Shown: piece after piece, positions 1-8,529 of the stretch
Numbering within the stretch: the first letter of the stretch is position 1
Layout: every line of letters begins with the position of its first letter
Source: Chitinophagales bacterium
Lineage (GTDB): Bacteria; Bacteroidota; Bacteroidia; Chitinophagales; UBA2359
DNA length: 64,000 bases
Direction of reading: 5' to 3'
Assembly: GCA_020628375.1 (NCBI GenBank)
Contig: JAHDFD010000017.1
Coordinates: forward strand, 1-64,000
Position numbers and translations under genes: made by a program
Notes under the pieces: model-generated
What the model was told of the DNA's origin: nothing
What the model saw: the letters and a program-made list of their open reading frames with translations, nothing else
The model's database searches: none

Positions 1-515
1 AGTAAGAAGGCTTTAGAATTCCAAAGGGAGTTGTTTAGAGCTTTGTTGCCAACAAAAAAATACTTTGATTCAGTTTCTACAAAATTTTCAGCTCTAATAA
101 ATTCGTTTTGATCTACTTTATAGAAAAGTGCATCGATAAATTCACCATTATTATTCATCTCTAAAATAGATAGTTGTTCATTACTCGCAAATTCATTGGA
201 TACATAAAGAATTTGATTACCATTTTCTAACTTTTCCAATAAAAAAGCTGAACTAATTCTACTAGTATCAATATTACAAGTTTTGTTATACCATTGTAAT
301 TGCCCCTCCCAATTATAGTTAACCATCTTGTTACAGAATGCTTCATCTACTGAGAAACTATTAAGACATGCAATAATTCCAGAGTCTGAATCTTGTGCAA
401 CATTATAAAAATGCCTTAAAGAATCTCTAAGTATATAAATACCATAAGTATCTATTTGAGCCGAGGCACAAAAGAGACTTATGGTATTGCAAATAAATAT
501 AATTAAGTATTTCAT
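1..515 (-). CDS. T9SS-sorted secreted protein, array copy A (3' end beyond window)
   Basis: The start codon is at 515 and 171 codons are visible before the window edge. The first 20 residues form a signal peptide ending in ASAQ. The variable N-terminal block matches copy D (4969-6642), with FYNVAQDSDSG after the constant DSLRH. However, the first codons and the upstream DNA match copy B (for example FICN rather than FISN near residue 10). This copy is therefore a recombinant of B-like and D-like sequence. By analogy with the complete copies it should be about 557 aa, exported by Sec and then the type IX system. Its molecular role is unknown. Confidence 0.9.
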   Translation of the reverse strand, partial: MKYLIIFICNTISLFCASAQIDTYGIYILRDSLRHFYNVAQDSDSGIIACLNSFSVDEAFCNKMVNYNWEGQLQWYNKTCNIDTSRISSAFLLEKLENGNQILYVSNEFASNEQLSILEMNNNGEFIDALFYKVDQNEFIRAENFVETESKYFFVGNKALNNSLWNSKAFL

Positions 516-801
516 TAGTGAATGATAACTTTCTTATTGGCTAAGTTACTAAGTTTTTGCGCTTTACCATCTTTCAAACCCACTTCCCAACGCTCCTAGT
601 CATGCCCAACTCATCTCCTAGTCATGCTGAACCCGTTTCCCAACAATGCCGAACTCATCTCCTAGTCATGCTGAACTCGTTTCAGCATCTCCTCGAAATG
701 TGGTTTGAATACTACTGAATTCGTTTCAGCATCTCCCCGAAAAGCGGTTTGACTTTCACAATTTTATGTTTCCGAAGCCTAAGACAATATTGAACGGTTT
801 A
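516..801. repeat. Intergenic spacer between array copies A and B with REP-like hairpin
   Basis: The spacer contains degenerate direct repeats of the type CCTAGTCATGCTGAAC and CCCAACGCTCC. It also carries a perfect short hairpin, TGCTGAA-CTCGT-TTCAGCA, at 669-687. The part next to copy A resembles the equivalent region of copy B and differs from those of C and D. No run of T follows the hairpin, so an ordinary terminator is not supported. I infer an extragenic palindromic repeat. Confidence 0.7.
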
Positions 802-873
802 TTAGATTTCGGCATGCGCCAAAATGACCATCACACCAAAACAGCTCAAACACCTGAATAACTTTTTGCTCAT
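802..873 (-). CDS. 23-aa mini-ORF downstream of array copy B
   Basis: A 24-codon frame (ATG at 873, TAA at 802) starts 34 nt after the stop of copy B, preceded by a purine-rich AGAAGGAAA. The predicted peptide begins MSKKLFRCLSCFG and ends VILAHAEI, so it has a basic N-terminus, two cysteines and a hydrophobic stretch like a truncated signal or lipoprotein leader. The same frame follows copies C and D with no visible coding change, but the whole spacer is repeated, so conservation is not independent evidence of translation. It could be a tiny secreted or membrane peptide, or the remnant of a longer gene. Confidence 0.3.
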   Translation of the reverse strand: MSKKLFRCLSCFGVMVILAHAEI

Positions 874-907
874 AGTATTTCCTTCTAAAGGAATTAAATA
901 AACAAGA

Positions 908-2581
908 CTATTCCTTCACAAACTTTTTGGTGAAAGAACGCCCATTTTGCAGTACATTAACCAAATAAATACCACTTTCCCATTGCTGAATATCGATAAT
1001 GTTTTCATTGAGTAATTGCTTTTTAGAAAAGACCAATGTACCGCTGCTATTATAGATATTAATAGCTTGTATATTCCTTACTTGTTCTAGTTGAATATTC
1101 AATTGATCTTTCGCCGGATTAGGAAAGAGCTTAAAATCATAATAAGGCTGTAAGGGAATAACATTAGAAGTATAATACGCCTGCATTCCGGGATCATTGG
1201 GTTCTGGTGTATATAGCCACTGAAAAGGTTCAGCACAAATATCATTTTGAATACAACCCTCTTCATCTATCCACGCCCATAATACATCTTGTCCGGTTTC
1301 CCCTTCATTATTTTCAGTTCTGATAGAACCAAAAAGTAAATACCCACCTTGAGGATGTTGAAAGAAGTTGGCGGACTGTATAGAGAATACATCCCTTTCA
1401 TTGATGCCAGAATCTGGTAGAAAGGAATAAGAACGAGTCCAAAGTATTTCACCAGAAGAAGATATTTTTTTAAAGTACAGAGAGTAAGGAATTCCAGCTC
1501 CTAAAGGTGTTTCTTTATAATGGTTAGTGTATCCAATTCCAGCAAGAATTATATCGTTGTTATGTAAAATTAAAGGTCTTTCAAAGGCATATTGCATAGT
1601 ATCTTCAATATGAATTGCCCATTGATGCTCAAAATCTTGATTAACATGTGTGATTTGCCATGCACTATGATTTAATTTATTGTTAAAAGCAACAAAAACA
1701 TTATTGGTAATGACCCTTGTAAAAAATAAATATCCCTCTTTAAATTTAGAAAAATAATTTCCCGTCTCCATATAAAAGGTAGCTTCAGGAGCAAAAGCAT
1801 TACTTTCAGGTGAAATGGTAAGACTATCATTCGCAAAGGGATTTTGAATAGACCAAATAGTATCATTCTCAATCGGGCAATACTTATACAGCTTATGCCA
1901 AAAGGCAAAGTTGCTTTCTTCTTCTAATTGTGGATGTATTCTTTCTTCAGTTCCAGAAATCAAGAGCTTTCCATCATAATCAATGATAATATCATTAAAC
2001 AGGGCAGGACGTGGTAAGGTATTGACCTCAAAATACTGATCAAATTCCAGCTCTTTATTAGTAGCAAGTAAGAAGGCTTTAGAATTCCAAAGGGAGTTGT
2101 TTAGAGCTTTGTTGCCAACAACAAAAATATTTTGAGAGTTTTCTAAAGTTGATTGAACACTTAGATAATCATTTTCATTGAAATCATGTACCAATACTTT
2201 ATCAAACTGCCCATTATATTCTAGTTCTAATAAAGTAATTGCTCCAATAGATCCACCTCCATTCCCGACAAATAATAATTGATTTCCATTTAAAAGGTTT
2301 TTTTGAAGAAAAGCTGAACTAATTCTGTTAGAATCAATTTCACAAGTTTTATTATACCACAGTAATTGCCCCTGCCAATCATAAGCAATCATTTTATTAC
2401 AAAGTGTTTCCCCAGCCAGAAAGCCATTGTTAAAGGTAATAATACGGTCATCATTAACTTCAGCTACTCTGTGTATATGTCTTAAAGAATCTCTAACAAT
2501 ATAAATACCATAAGTATCTATTTGAGCCGAGACACAAAAGAGACTTATGGTATTGCAAATAAATATAATTAAATATTTCAT
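908..2581 (-). CDS. T9SS type A sorting domain protein, array copy B
   Basis: A 557-aa secreted protein of unknown function. It has a signal peptide at residues 1-20, a constant stretch to about 35, variable block V1 (about 36-156, shared with copy C), a constant block (about 157-259), variable block V2 (about 260-391, shared with copy D), and a constant C-terminus. The last 75 residues or so form a T9SS type A sorting domain (FKLFPNPAKDQLNI, then INIYNSSGTLV, then WESGIYLVNVL and a basic end). The body is rich in short beta-strand patterns and may be a beta-propeller (inference). It should be exported by Sec, carried across the outer membrane by T9SS, and its sorting domain removed. Confidence 0.93.
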   Translation of the reverse strand: MKYLIIFICNTISLFCVSAQIDTYGIYIVRDSLRHIHRVAEVNDDRIITFNNGFLAGETLCNKMIAYDWQGQLLWYNKTCEIDSNRISSAFLQKNLLNGNQLLFVGNGGGSIGAITLLELEYNGQFDKVLVHDFNENDYLSVQSTLENSQNIFVVGNKALNNSLWNSKAFLLATNKELEFDQYFEVNTLPRPALFNDIIIDYDGKLLISGTEERIHPQLEEESNFAFWHKLYKYCPIENDTIWSIQNPFANDSLTISPESNAFAPEATFYMETGNYFSKFKEGYLFFTRVITNNVFVAFNNKLNHSAWQITHVNQDFEHQWAIHIEDTMQYAFERPLILHNNDIILAGIGYTNHYKETPLGAGIPYSLYFKKISSSGEILWTRSYSFLPDSGINERDVFSIQSANFFQHPQGGYLLFGSIRTENNEGETGQDVLWAWIDEEGCIQNDICAEPFQWLYTPEPNDPGMQAYYTSNVIPLQPYYDFKLFPNPAKDQLNIQLEQVRNIQAINIYNSSGTLVFSKKQLLNENIIDIQQWESGIYLVNVLQNGRSFTKKFVKE

Positions 2582-2854
2582 TAGTGAATGATAACTTTCT
2601 TATTGGCTAAGTTACTAAGTTTTTGCGCTTTACCATCTTTCAAACCCACTTCCCAACGCTCCTAGTCATGCCCAACTCATCTCCTAGTCATGCTGAACTC
2701 GTTTCCCAACGCTCCTAGTCATGCTGAACTTGTTTCAGCATCTCCCCGCAAAGCGGTTTGAATATTACTGAACTCGTTTCAGCATCTCCTTGAAACGTGG
2801 TTTGACTTTCACAATTTTATGTTTCCGAAGCCTAAGGCAATATTGAACGGTTTA
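2582..2854. repeat. Intergenic spacer between array copies B and C with REP-like hairpin
   Basis: This is a repeat of the array spacer with the hairpin TGCTGAA-CTTGT-TTCAGCA at 2722-2740, plus further degenerate copies of the same word. The promoter-proximal part matches the spacer upstream of copy A, not those upstream of C and D. Confidence 0.7.
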
Positions 2855-2926
2855 TTAGATTTCGGCATGCGCCAAAATGACCATCACACCAAAACAGCTC
2901 AAACACCTGAATAACTTTTTGCTCAT
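2855..2926 (-). CDS. 23-aa mini-ORF downstream of array copy C
   Basis: The frame is the same 24 codons as the mini-ORF after copy B, with the same spacing from the gene stop and the same AGAAGGAAA preceding the ATG. No coding difference from the other two copies is visible. It is part of the duplicated unit, so its identity says nothing about selection. Translation is unproven. Confidence 0.3.
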   Translation of the reverse strand: MSKKLFRCLSCFGVMVILAHAEI

Positions 2927-2960
2927 AGTATTTCCTTCTAAAGGAATTAAATAAACAAGA

Positions 2961-4634
2961 CTATTCCTTCACAAACTTTTTGGTGAAAGAACGCCCATTT
3001 TGCAGTACATTAACCAAATAAATACCACTTTCCCATTGCTGAATATCGATAATGTTTTCATTGAGTAATTGCTTTTTAGAAAAGACCAATGTACCGCTGC
3101 TATTATAGATATTAATAGCTTGTATATTCCTTACTTGTTCTAGTTGAATATTCAATTGATCTTTCGCCGGATTAGGAAAGAGCTTAAAATCATAATAAGG
3201 CTGTAAGGGAATAACATTAGAAGTATAATACGCCTGCATTCCGGGATCATTGGGTTCTGGTGTATATAGCCACTGAAAAGGTTCAGCACAAATATCATTT
3301 TGAATACAACCCTCTTCATCTATCCACGCCCATAATACATCTTGTCCGGTTTCCCCTTCATTATTTTCAGTTCTGATAGAACCAAAAAGTAAATACCCAC
3401 CTTGAGGATGTTGAAAGAAGTTGGCGGACTGTATAGAAAATACATCCCGTTCGTTGATGCCAGAATCGTGTAAGAAAGCATAGGATCTGGTCCATAGTAC
3501 TTCGCCAGAAGAAGATATTTTTTTAAAGAATAAAATATCTGGCCAATCAGCACCAAAAGGAGTTTCCTTAGCCCAATTAGTATATCCATACCCTGCAAAA
3601 ACTATATCATTATTTTCTAAAATAATAGGTCTTTGAAAGTAATACTCCATAGTATCTTCAATATGAAGTGCCCATTGATGTTCAAAATCTTGATTTACAT
3701 AAGTCATTTGCCATGCACTATGGTTTAACCTATATCCAAAAACAACAGAAACATTATTGGTTAAGACTCTTGAAAAGAATAAATAACCATCTTGATATTT
3801 AGAAAGAAAATTACCCGTCTGCATATAAAAAGTAGCTTCAGGAGCATTAACGCTACTTTCAGGTGAAATGGTAAGACTATCATTCGCAAAGGGATTTTGA
3901 ATAGACCAAATAGTATCATTCTCAATCGGGCAATACTTATACAGCTTATGCCAAAAGGCAAAGTTGCTTTCTTCTTCTAATTGTGGATGTATTCTTTCTT
4001 CAGTTCCAGAAATCAAGAGCTTTCCATCATAATCAATGATAATATCATTAAACAGGGCAGGACGTGGTAAGGTATTGACCTCAAAATACTGATCAAATTC
4101 CAGCTCTTTATTAGTAGCAAGTAAGAAGGCTTTAGAATTCCAAAGGGAGTTGTTTAGAGCTTTGTTGCCAACAACAAAAATATTTTGAGAGTTTTCTAAA
4201 GTTGATTGAACACTTAGATAATCATTTTCATTGAAATCATGTACCAATACTTTATCAAACTGCCCATTATATTCTAGTTCTAATAAAGTAATTGCTCCAA
4301 TAGATCCACCTCCATTCCCGACAAATAATAATTGATTTCCATTTAAAAGGTTTTTTTGAAGAAAAGCTGAACTAATTCTGTTAGAATCAATTTCACAAGT
4401 TTTATTATACCACAGTAATTGCCCCTGCCAATCATAAGCAATCATTTTATTACAAAGTGTTTCCCCGGCCAGAAAGCCATTGTTAAAAGTAATAATACGG
4501 TTATCATTAACTTCAGCTACTCTGTGTATATGTCTTAAAGAATCTCTAAGTATATAAATACCATAAGTATCTATTTGAGCCGAGGCACAAAAGAGACTTA
4601 TGGTATTGGAAATAAATATGATTAAGTATTTCAT
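2961..4634 (-). CDS. T9SS type A sorting domain protein, array copy C
   Basis: A 557-aa paralogue with the same length and architecture as copy B. Block V1 (about residues 36-156) is essentially identical to copy B. Block V2 (about 260-391) differs from B and D at many positions: it reads SSVNAPEATFYMQTGNFLSK where they have SNAFAPEATFYMETGNYFSK. Outside the variable blocks it is almost invariant, including the C-terminal T9SS domain. The substitutions in V2 are spread over about 130 residues without any indel, so the fold is probably kept while the surface changes (inference). Confidence 0.93.
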   Translation of the reverse strand: MKYLIIFISNTISLFCASAQIDTYGIYILRDSLRHIHRVAEVNDNRIITFNNGFLAGETLCNKMIAYDWQGQLLWYNKTCEIDSNRISSAFLQKNLLNGNQLLFVGNGGGSIGAITLLELEYNGQFDKVLVHDFNENDYLSVQSTLENSQNIFVVGNKALNNSLWNSKAFLLATNKELEFDQYFEVNTLPRPALFNDIIIDYDGKLLISGTEERIHPQLEEESNFAFWHKLYKYCPIENDTIWSIQNPFANDSLTISPESSVNAPEATFYMQTGNFLSKYQDGYLFFSRVLTNNVSVVFGYRLNHSAWQMTYVNQDFEHQWALHIEDTMEYYFQRPIILENNDIVFAGYGYTNWAKETPFGADWPDILFFKKISSSGEVLWTRSYAFLHDSGINERDVFSIQSANFFQHPQGGYLLFGSIRTENNEGETGQDVLWAWIDEEGCIQNDICAEPFQWLYTPEPNDPGMQAYYTSNVIPLQPYYDFKLFPNPAKDQLNIQLEQVRNIQAINIYNSSGTLVFSKKQLLNENIIDIQQWESGIYLVNVLQNGRSFTKKFVKE

Positions 4635-4862
4635 TAGTGAATGATAACTTTTTTATTGGCTAAGTTAATATCTTTTTGCGCTTTATCATCTTTCAAACCA
4701 CTTCCCAACGCTCCTGGTCCTGCCGAACTCATCTCCTAGTCATGCTGAACTCGTTTCCCAACGCTCCTAGTCATGCTGAACTTGTTTCAGCATCTCCCCG
4801 CAAAGCGGTTTGGCTTTCACAATTTTATGTTTCCGAAGCCTAAGACAATATTGAACGGTTTA
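4635..4862. repeat. Intergenic spacer between array copies C and D with REP-like hairpin
   Basis: A shorter version of the array spacer, with the hairpin TGCTGAA-CTTGT-TTCAGCA at 4774-4792. It lacks the second block with the ACTGAACTCGTTTCAGCA word that is present in the other spacers. Its promoter-proximal part matches the spacer upstream of copy D (TTAATATCTTTTTGCGC rather than TTACTAAGTTTTTGCGC). Confidence 0.7.
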
Positions 4863-4934
4863 TTAGATTTCGGCATGCGCCAAAATGACCATCACACCAA
4901 AACAGCTCAAACACCTGAATAACTTTTTGCTCAT
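4863..4934 (-). CDS. 23-aa mini-ORF downstream of array copy D
   Basis: Third copy of the 24-codon frame, 34 nt beyond the stop of copy D. It encodes the same short peptide with a basic start and hydrophobic middle. A fourth, truncated copy lies at the array's right end: there the sequence stops matching after the codons near 6942, so the duplication breakpoint falls inside this frame. Confidence 0.3.
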   Translation of the reverse strand: MSKKLFRCLSCFGVMVILAHAEI

Positions 4935-4968
4935 AGTATTTCCTTCTAAAGGAATTAAATAAACAAGA

Positions 4969-6642
4969 CTATTCCTTCACAAACTTTTTGGTGAAAGAAC
5001 GCCCATTTTGCAGTACATTAACCAAATAAATACCACTTTCCCATTGCTGAATATCGATAATGTTTTCATTGAGTAATTGCTTTTTAGAAAAGACCAATGT
5101 ACCGCTGCTATTATAGATATTAATAGCTTGTATATTCCTTACTTGTTCTAGTTGAATATTCAATTGATCTTTCGCCGGATTAGGAAAGAGCTTAAAATCA
5201 TAATAAGGCTGTAAGGGAATAACATTAGAAGTATAATACGCCTGCATTCCGGGATCATTGGGTTCTGGTGTATATAGCCACTGAAAAGGTTCAGCACAAA
5301 TATCATTTTGAATACAACCCTCTTCATCTATCCACGCCCATAATACATCTTGTCCGGTTTCCCCTTCATTATTTTCAGTTCTGATAGAACCAAAAAGTAA
5401 ATACCCACCTTGAGGATGTTGAAAGAAGTTGGCGGACTGTATAGAGAATACATCCCTTTCATTGATGCCAGAATCTGGTAGAAAGGAATAAGAACGAGTC
5501 CAAAGTATTTCACCAGAAGAAGATATTTTTTTAAAGTACAGAGAGTAAGGAATTCCAGCTCCTAAAGGTGTTTCTTTATAATGGTTAGTGTATCCAATTC
5601 CAGCAAGAATTATATCGTTGTTATGTAAAATTAAAGGTCTTTCAAAGGCATATTGCATAGTATCTTCAATATGAATTGCCCATTGATGCTCAAAATCTTG
5701 ATTAACATGTGTGATTTGCCATGCACTATGATTTAATTTATTGTTAAAAGCAACAAAAACATTATTGGTAATGACCCTTGTAAAAAATAAATATCCCTCT
5801 TTAAATTTAGAAAAATAATTTCCCGTCTCCATATAAAAGGTAGCTTCAGGAGCAAAAGCATTACTTTCAGGTGAAATGGTAAGACTATCATTCGCAAAGG
5901 GATTTTGAATAGACCAAATAGTATCATTCTCAATCGGGCAATACTTATACAGCTTATGCCAAAAGGCAAAGTTGCTTTCTTCTTCTAATTGTGGATGTAT
6001 TCTTTCTTCAGTTCCAGAAATCAAGAGCTTTCCATCATAATCAATGATAATATCATTAAACAGGGCAGGACGTGGTAAGGTATTGACCTCAAAATACTGA
6101 TCAAATTCCAGCTCTTTATTAGTAGCAAGTAAGAAGGCTTTAGAATTCCAAAGGGAGTTGTTTAGAGCTTTGTTGCCAACAAAAAAATACTTTGATTCAG
6201 TTTCTACAAAATTTTCAGCTCTAATAAATTCGTTTTGATCTACTTTATAGAAAAGTGCATCGATAAATTCACCATTATTATTCATCTCTAAAATAGATAG
6301 TTGTTCATTACTCGCAAATTCATTGGATACATAAAGAATTTGATTACCATTTTCTAACTTTTCCAATAAAAAAGCTGAACTAATTCTACTAGTATCAATA
6401 TTACAAGTTTTGTTATACCATTGTAATTGCCCCTCCCAATTATAGTTAACCATCTTGTTACAGAATGCTTCATCTACTGAGAAACTATTAAGACATGCAA
6501 TAATTCCAGAGTCTGAATCTTGTGCAACATTATAAAAATGCCTTAAAGAATCTCTAAGTATATAAATACCATAAGTATCTATTTGAGCCGAGGCACAAAA
6601 GAGACTTATGGTATTGGAAATAAATATGATTAAGTATTTCAT
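4969..6642 (-). CDS. T9SS type A sorting domain protein, array copy D
   Basis: A 557-aa paralogue. Its V1 block (HFYNVAQDSDSG onward, to about residue 156) matches copy A and is clearly different from B and C. Its V2 block (about 260-391) matches copy B. The signal peptide, the central constant block and the C-terminal sorting domain are the same as in the other copies. It is therefore a third combination of the same cassettes. As the first gene in the direction of transcription, any array promoter should lie in 6643-6942. Confidence 0.93.
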   Translation of the reverse strand: MKYLIIFISNTISLFCASAQIDTYGIYILRDSLRHFYNVAQDSDSGIIACLNSFSVDEAFCNKMVNYNWEGQLQWYNKTCNIDTSRISSAFLLEKLENGNQILYVSNEFASNEQLSILEMNNNGEFIDALFYKVDQNEFIRAENFVETESKYFFVGNKALNNSLWNSKAFLLATNKELEFDQYFEVNTLPRPALFNDIIIDYDGKLLISGTEERIHPQLEEESNFAFWHKLYKYCPIENDTIWSIQNPFANDSLTISPESNAFAPEATFYMETGNYFSKFKEGYLFFTRVITNNVFVAFNNKLNHSAWQITHVNQDFEHQWAIHIEDTMQYAFERPLILHNNDIILAGIGYTNHYKETPLGAGIPYSLYFKKISSSGEILWTRSYSFLPDSGINERDVFSIQSANFFQHPQGGYLLFGSIRTENNEGETGQDVLWAWIDEEGCIQNDICAEPFQWLYTPEPNDPGMQAYYTSNVIPLQPYYDFKLFPNPAKDQLNIQLEQVRNIQAINIYNSSGTLVFSKKQLLNENIIDIQQWESGIYLVNVLQNGRSFTKKFVKE

Positions 6643-6942
6643 TAGTGAATGATAACTTTTTTATTGGCTAAGTTAATATCTTTTTGCGCTTTATCATCTT
6701 TCAAACCACTTCCCAACGCTCCTGGTCCTGCCGAACTCATCTCCTAGTCATGCTGAACTCGTTTCCCAACGCTCCTAGTCATGCTGAACTTGTTTCAGCA
6801 TCTCCCCGCAAAGCGGTTTGAATATTACTGAACTCGTTTCAGCATCTCCTTGAAACGTGGTTTGACTTTCACAATTTTATGTTTCCGAAGCCTAAGGCAA
6901 TATTGAACGGTTTATTAGATTTCGGCATGCGCCAAAATGACT
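6643..6942. repeat. Right-end spacer of the array, truncated in the mini-ORF
   Basis: This spacer has the hairpin TGCTGAA-CTTGT-TTCAGCA at 6782-6800 and a second degenerate copy. Identity to the other spacers ends at about 6942, within the mini-ORF sequence (after GCCAAAATGA), and unique DNA begins 11 nt before the -7 box of the mutase. It should also hold the divergent promoter for copy D, but I cannot identify a clear one. Confidence 0.65.
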
Positions 6943-6952
6943 AAGCAAACCC

Positions 6953-6960
6953 TATCTTTG
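6953..6960 (+). promoter_or_regulatory. Putative -7 box of the mutase gene (leaderless transcript)
   Basis: TATCTTTG fits the Bacteroidota -7 consensus TAnnTTTG and ends only 4 nt before the ATG at 6965. The transcript would therefore start at or next to the start codon. No TTG is visible at the -33 position, which falls in repeat-array DNA. Confidence 0.55.
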
Positions 6961-6964
6961 CAAG

Positions 6965-8527
6965 ATGGCTCACAAAGAAAGAAAAGAACAGTTTCAAACC
7001 GATTCAGGAATCAATATAGAGGCAAATTACGAAGCGGTTAATATGAATGAAAAGCCCGGTGCCTTTCCATTTACCAGAGGCGTACACGAAGGCATGTATC
7101 GCTCTCGTTTATGGACCATGCGTCAGTATGCGGGGTTTTCAACTGCTGAAGCCAGTAATGAACGGTATCATTACCTGTTGAAGAACGGTGTTAGCGGTTT
7201 GTCGGTCGCCTTCGATCTTCCAACGCAGATCGGTTACGATTCTGACCATGAACTTTCGGAAGGTGAAGTCGGAAAAGTTGGTGTTGCCATCGATTCTATT
7301 AAAGATATGGAAACACTTTTTAAAGGCATACAATTACAAAATGTTTCCACTTCAATGACCATTAATGCTACAGGTTTTATTCTACTTTCTTTTTATGTGG
7401 CACTGGCAAGAAGACAAGGAGCTGACCTTAGTAAAATTTCGGGTACAATTCAGAATGATATATTGAAAGAATACGCCGCGAGAGGAACGTATATTTATCC
7501 ACCGCAACCTTCTATGAAGATCATTACCGATATTTTCGAGTATTGTTCTAAAGAGTTGCCTAAATGGAATACCATTTCTATTTCCGGGTATCATATTCGG
7601 GAAGCAGGCTCAACCGCTGTTCAGGAGTTGGCGTTTACTTTGGCGAATGGAAAAGCTTATTTATTAGCAGCATTGGAAAAAGGCTTGGATATTAACGTTT
7701 TTGCTAAACGATTGTCTTTCTTCTTCAATGCACATAATAACTTTTTTGAAGAAGCGGCAAAGTTCAGAGCCGCAAGACGTATGTGGGCGAAAATGGTTAA
7801 AAGCTTAGGCGCAACAGAAGAGCGTGCCATGAAGCTCCGTTTTCATACACAAACGGGTGGTTCTACACTTACTGCTCAACAGCCTATGAATAATATAGTA
7901 AGGGTTTCCTTACAAGCCCTGTCAGCCGTTTTAGGTGGAACACAATCGCTTCATACAAATGGCTTCGATGAAGCTTTATCGCTGCCTACAGAATCAGCAG
8001 CTAAATTGGCATTGCGAACCCAGCAGATCATTGCACATGAGTCGGGCGTTACCGATACCGTTGATCCTTTGGCAGGTTCTTTCTTCGTAGAGAATTTAAC
8101 GAACGAAATTGAAGCTAAAGCCTGGGAATATATCGAAAAGATCGATGCTATGGGCGGAGCAGTAAAAGCAATAGAGGAAGGATATATTCAGGAGGAAATT
8201 GCCCGTTCGGCGTACGATTATCAGAAGAATATTGAATCGGCAGAAAAAATGATCGTTGGTGTAAACAGCTTTGAAGAGGAAGAGCAAAACGATACACCTA
8301 TTTTCAGGGTTGATGATTCGATAAGAAAAGTTCAGATCGAAAAACTTAAAGCACTTAAATCTGAAAGAGACAATGAAAAGGTGCAAGCATATTTGAAAAC
8401 ACTGGATCAGAAAGCGAAAGCAGGTGAGAACATCATGCCTACCGTTATAGAAGCAGTTGACAATTATGCAACTTTGGGGGAAATTTCAGATTGTCTAAGA
8501 GCCATTCATGGTGAATATATTGCTTAA
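6965..8527 (+). CDS. Methylmalonyl-CoA mutase, catalytic domain without B12-binding domain
   Basis: This 520-aa protein aligns along its length with the TIM-barrel acyl-CoA-binding domain of methylmalonyl-CoA mutase (R-methylmalonyl-CoA to and from succinyl-CoA). Motifs: [10 protein letters not shown] (residues 51-60), [10 protein letters not shown] (161-170), [10 protein letters not shown] (175-184), SISGYH (205-210). Tyr55, Arg173 and His210 keep the exact spacing of Tyr89, Arg207 and His244 of the Propionibacterium enzyme; the Tyr/Arg pair distinguishes methylmalonyl from isobutyryl specificity. The C-terminal cobalamin domain (DxHxxG) is absent, so a separate B12-binding subunit must act with it, and none is in the window. 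The next gene follows after 2 nt. Confidence 0.92.
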   Translation: MAHKERKEQFQTDSGINIEANYEAVNMNEKPGAFPFTRGVHEGMYRSRLWTMRQYAGFSTAEASNERYHYLLKNGVSGLSVAFDLPTQIGYDSDHELSEGEVGKVGVAIDSIKDMETLFKGIQLQNVSTSMTINATGFILLSFYVALARRQGADLSKISGTIQNDILKEYAARGTYIYPPQPSMKIITDIFEYCSKELPKWNTISISGYHIREAGSTAVQELAFTLANGKAYLLAALEKGLDINVFAKRLSFFFNAHNNFFEEAAKFRAARRMWAKMVKSLGATEERAMKLRFHTQTGGSTLTAQQPMNNIVRVSLQALSAVLGGTQSLHTNGFDEALSLPTESAAKLALRTQQIIAHESGVTDTVDPLAGSFFVENLTNEIEAKAWEYIEKIDAMGGAVKAIEEGYIQEEIARSAYDYQKNIESAEKMIVGVNSFEEEEQNDTPIFRVDDSIRKVQIEKLKALKSERDNEKVQAYLKTLDQKAKAGENIMPTVIEAVDNYATLGEISDCLRAIHGEYIA

Positions 8528-8529
8528 TT

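Larger units (their letters stand above)
1..6942 (-). repeat. Tandem array of about 2-kb units encoding paralogous T9SS proteins
   Basis: At least four copies of a unit of about 2.0 kb lie head to tail: the gene beginning at 515 (cut by the edge) and those at 908-2581, 2961-4634 and 4969-6642. Start-to-start spacings are 2053 and 2008 bp. Each unit is a 557-codon gene, a mini-ORF and an intergenic stretch with a hairpin repeat. Large blocks look identical at DNA level while others exist as alternative versions, so the copies are mosaics. The repeat ends at 6942, inside a truncated mini-ORF, directly before the mutase promoter. The array probably continues past the left edge. Confidence 0.93.

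Noticed and set aside
1-6942. Tandem array as an assembly artefact
   Set aside because: Copies differ by blocks, spacers and single bases, so simple duplication of one sequence in assembly is unlikely, though long reads would be decisive.
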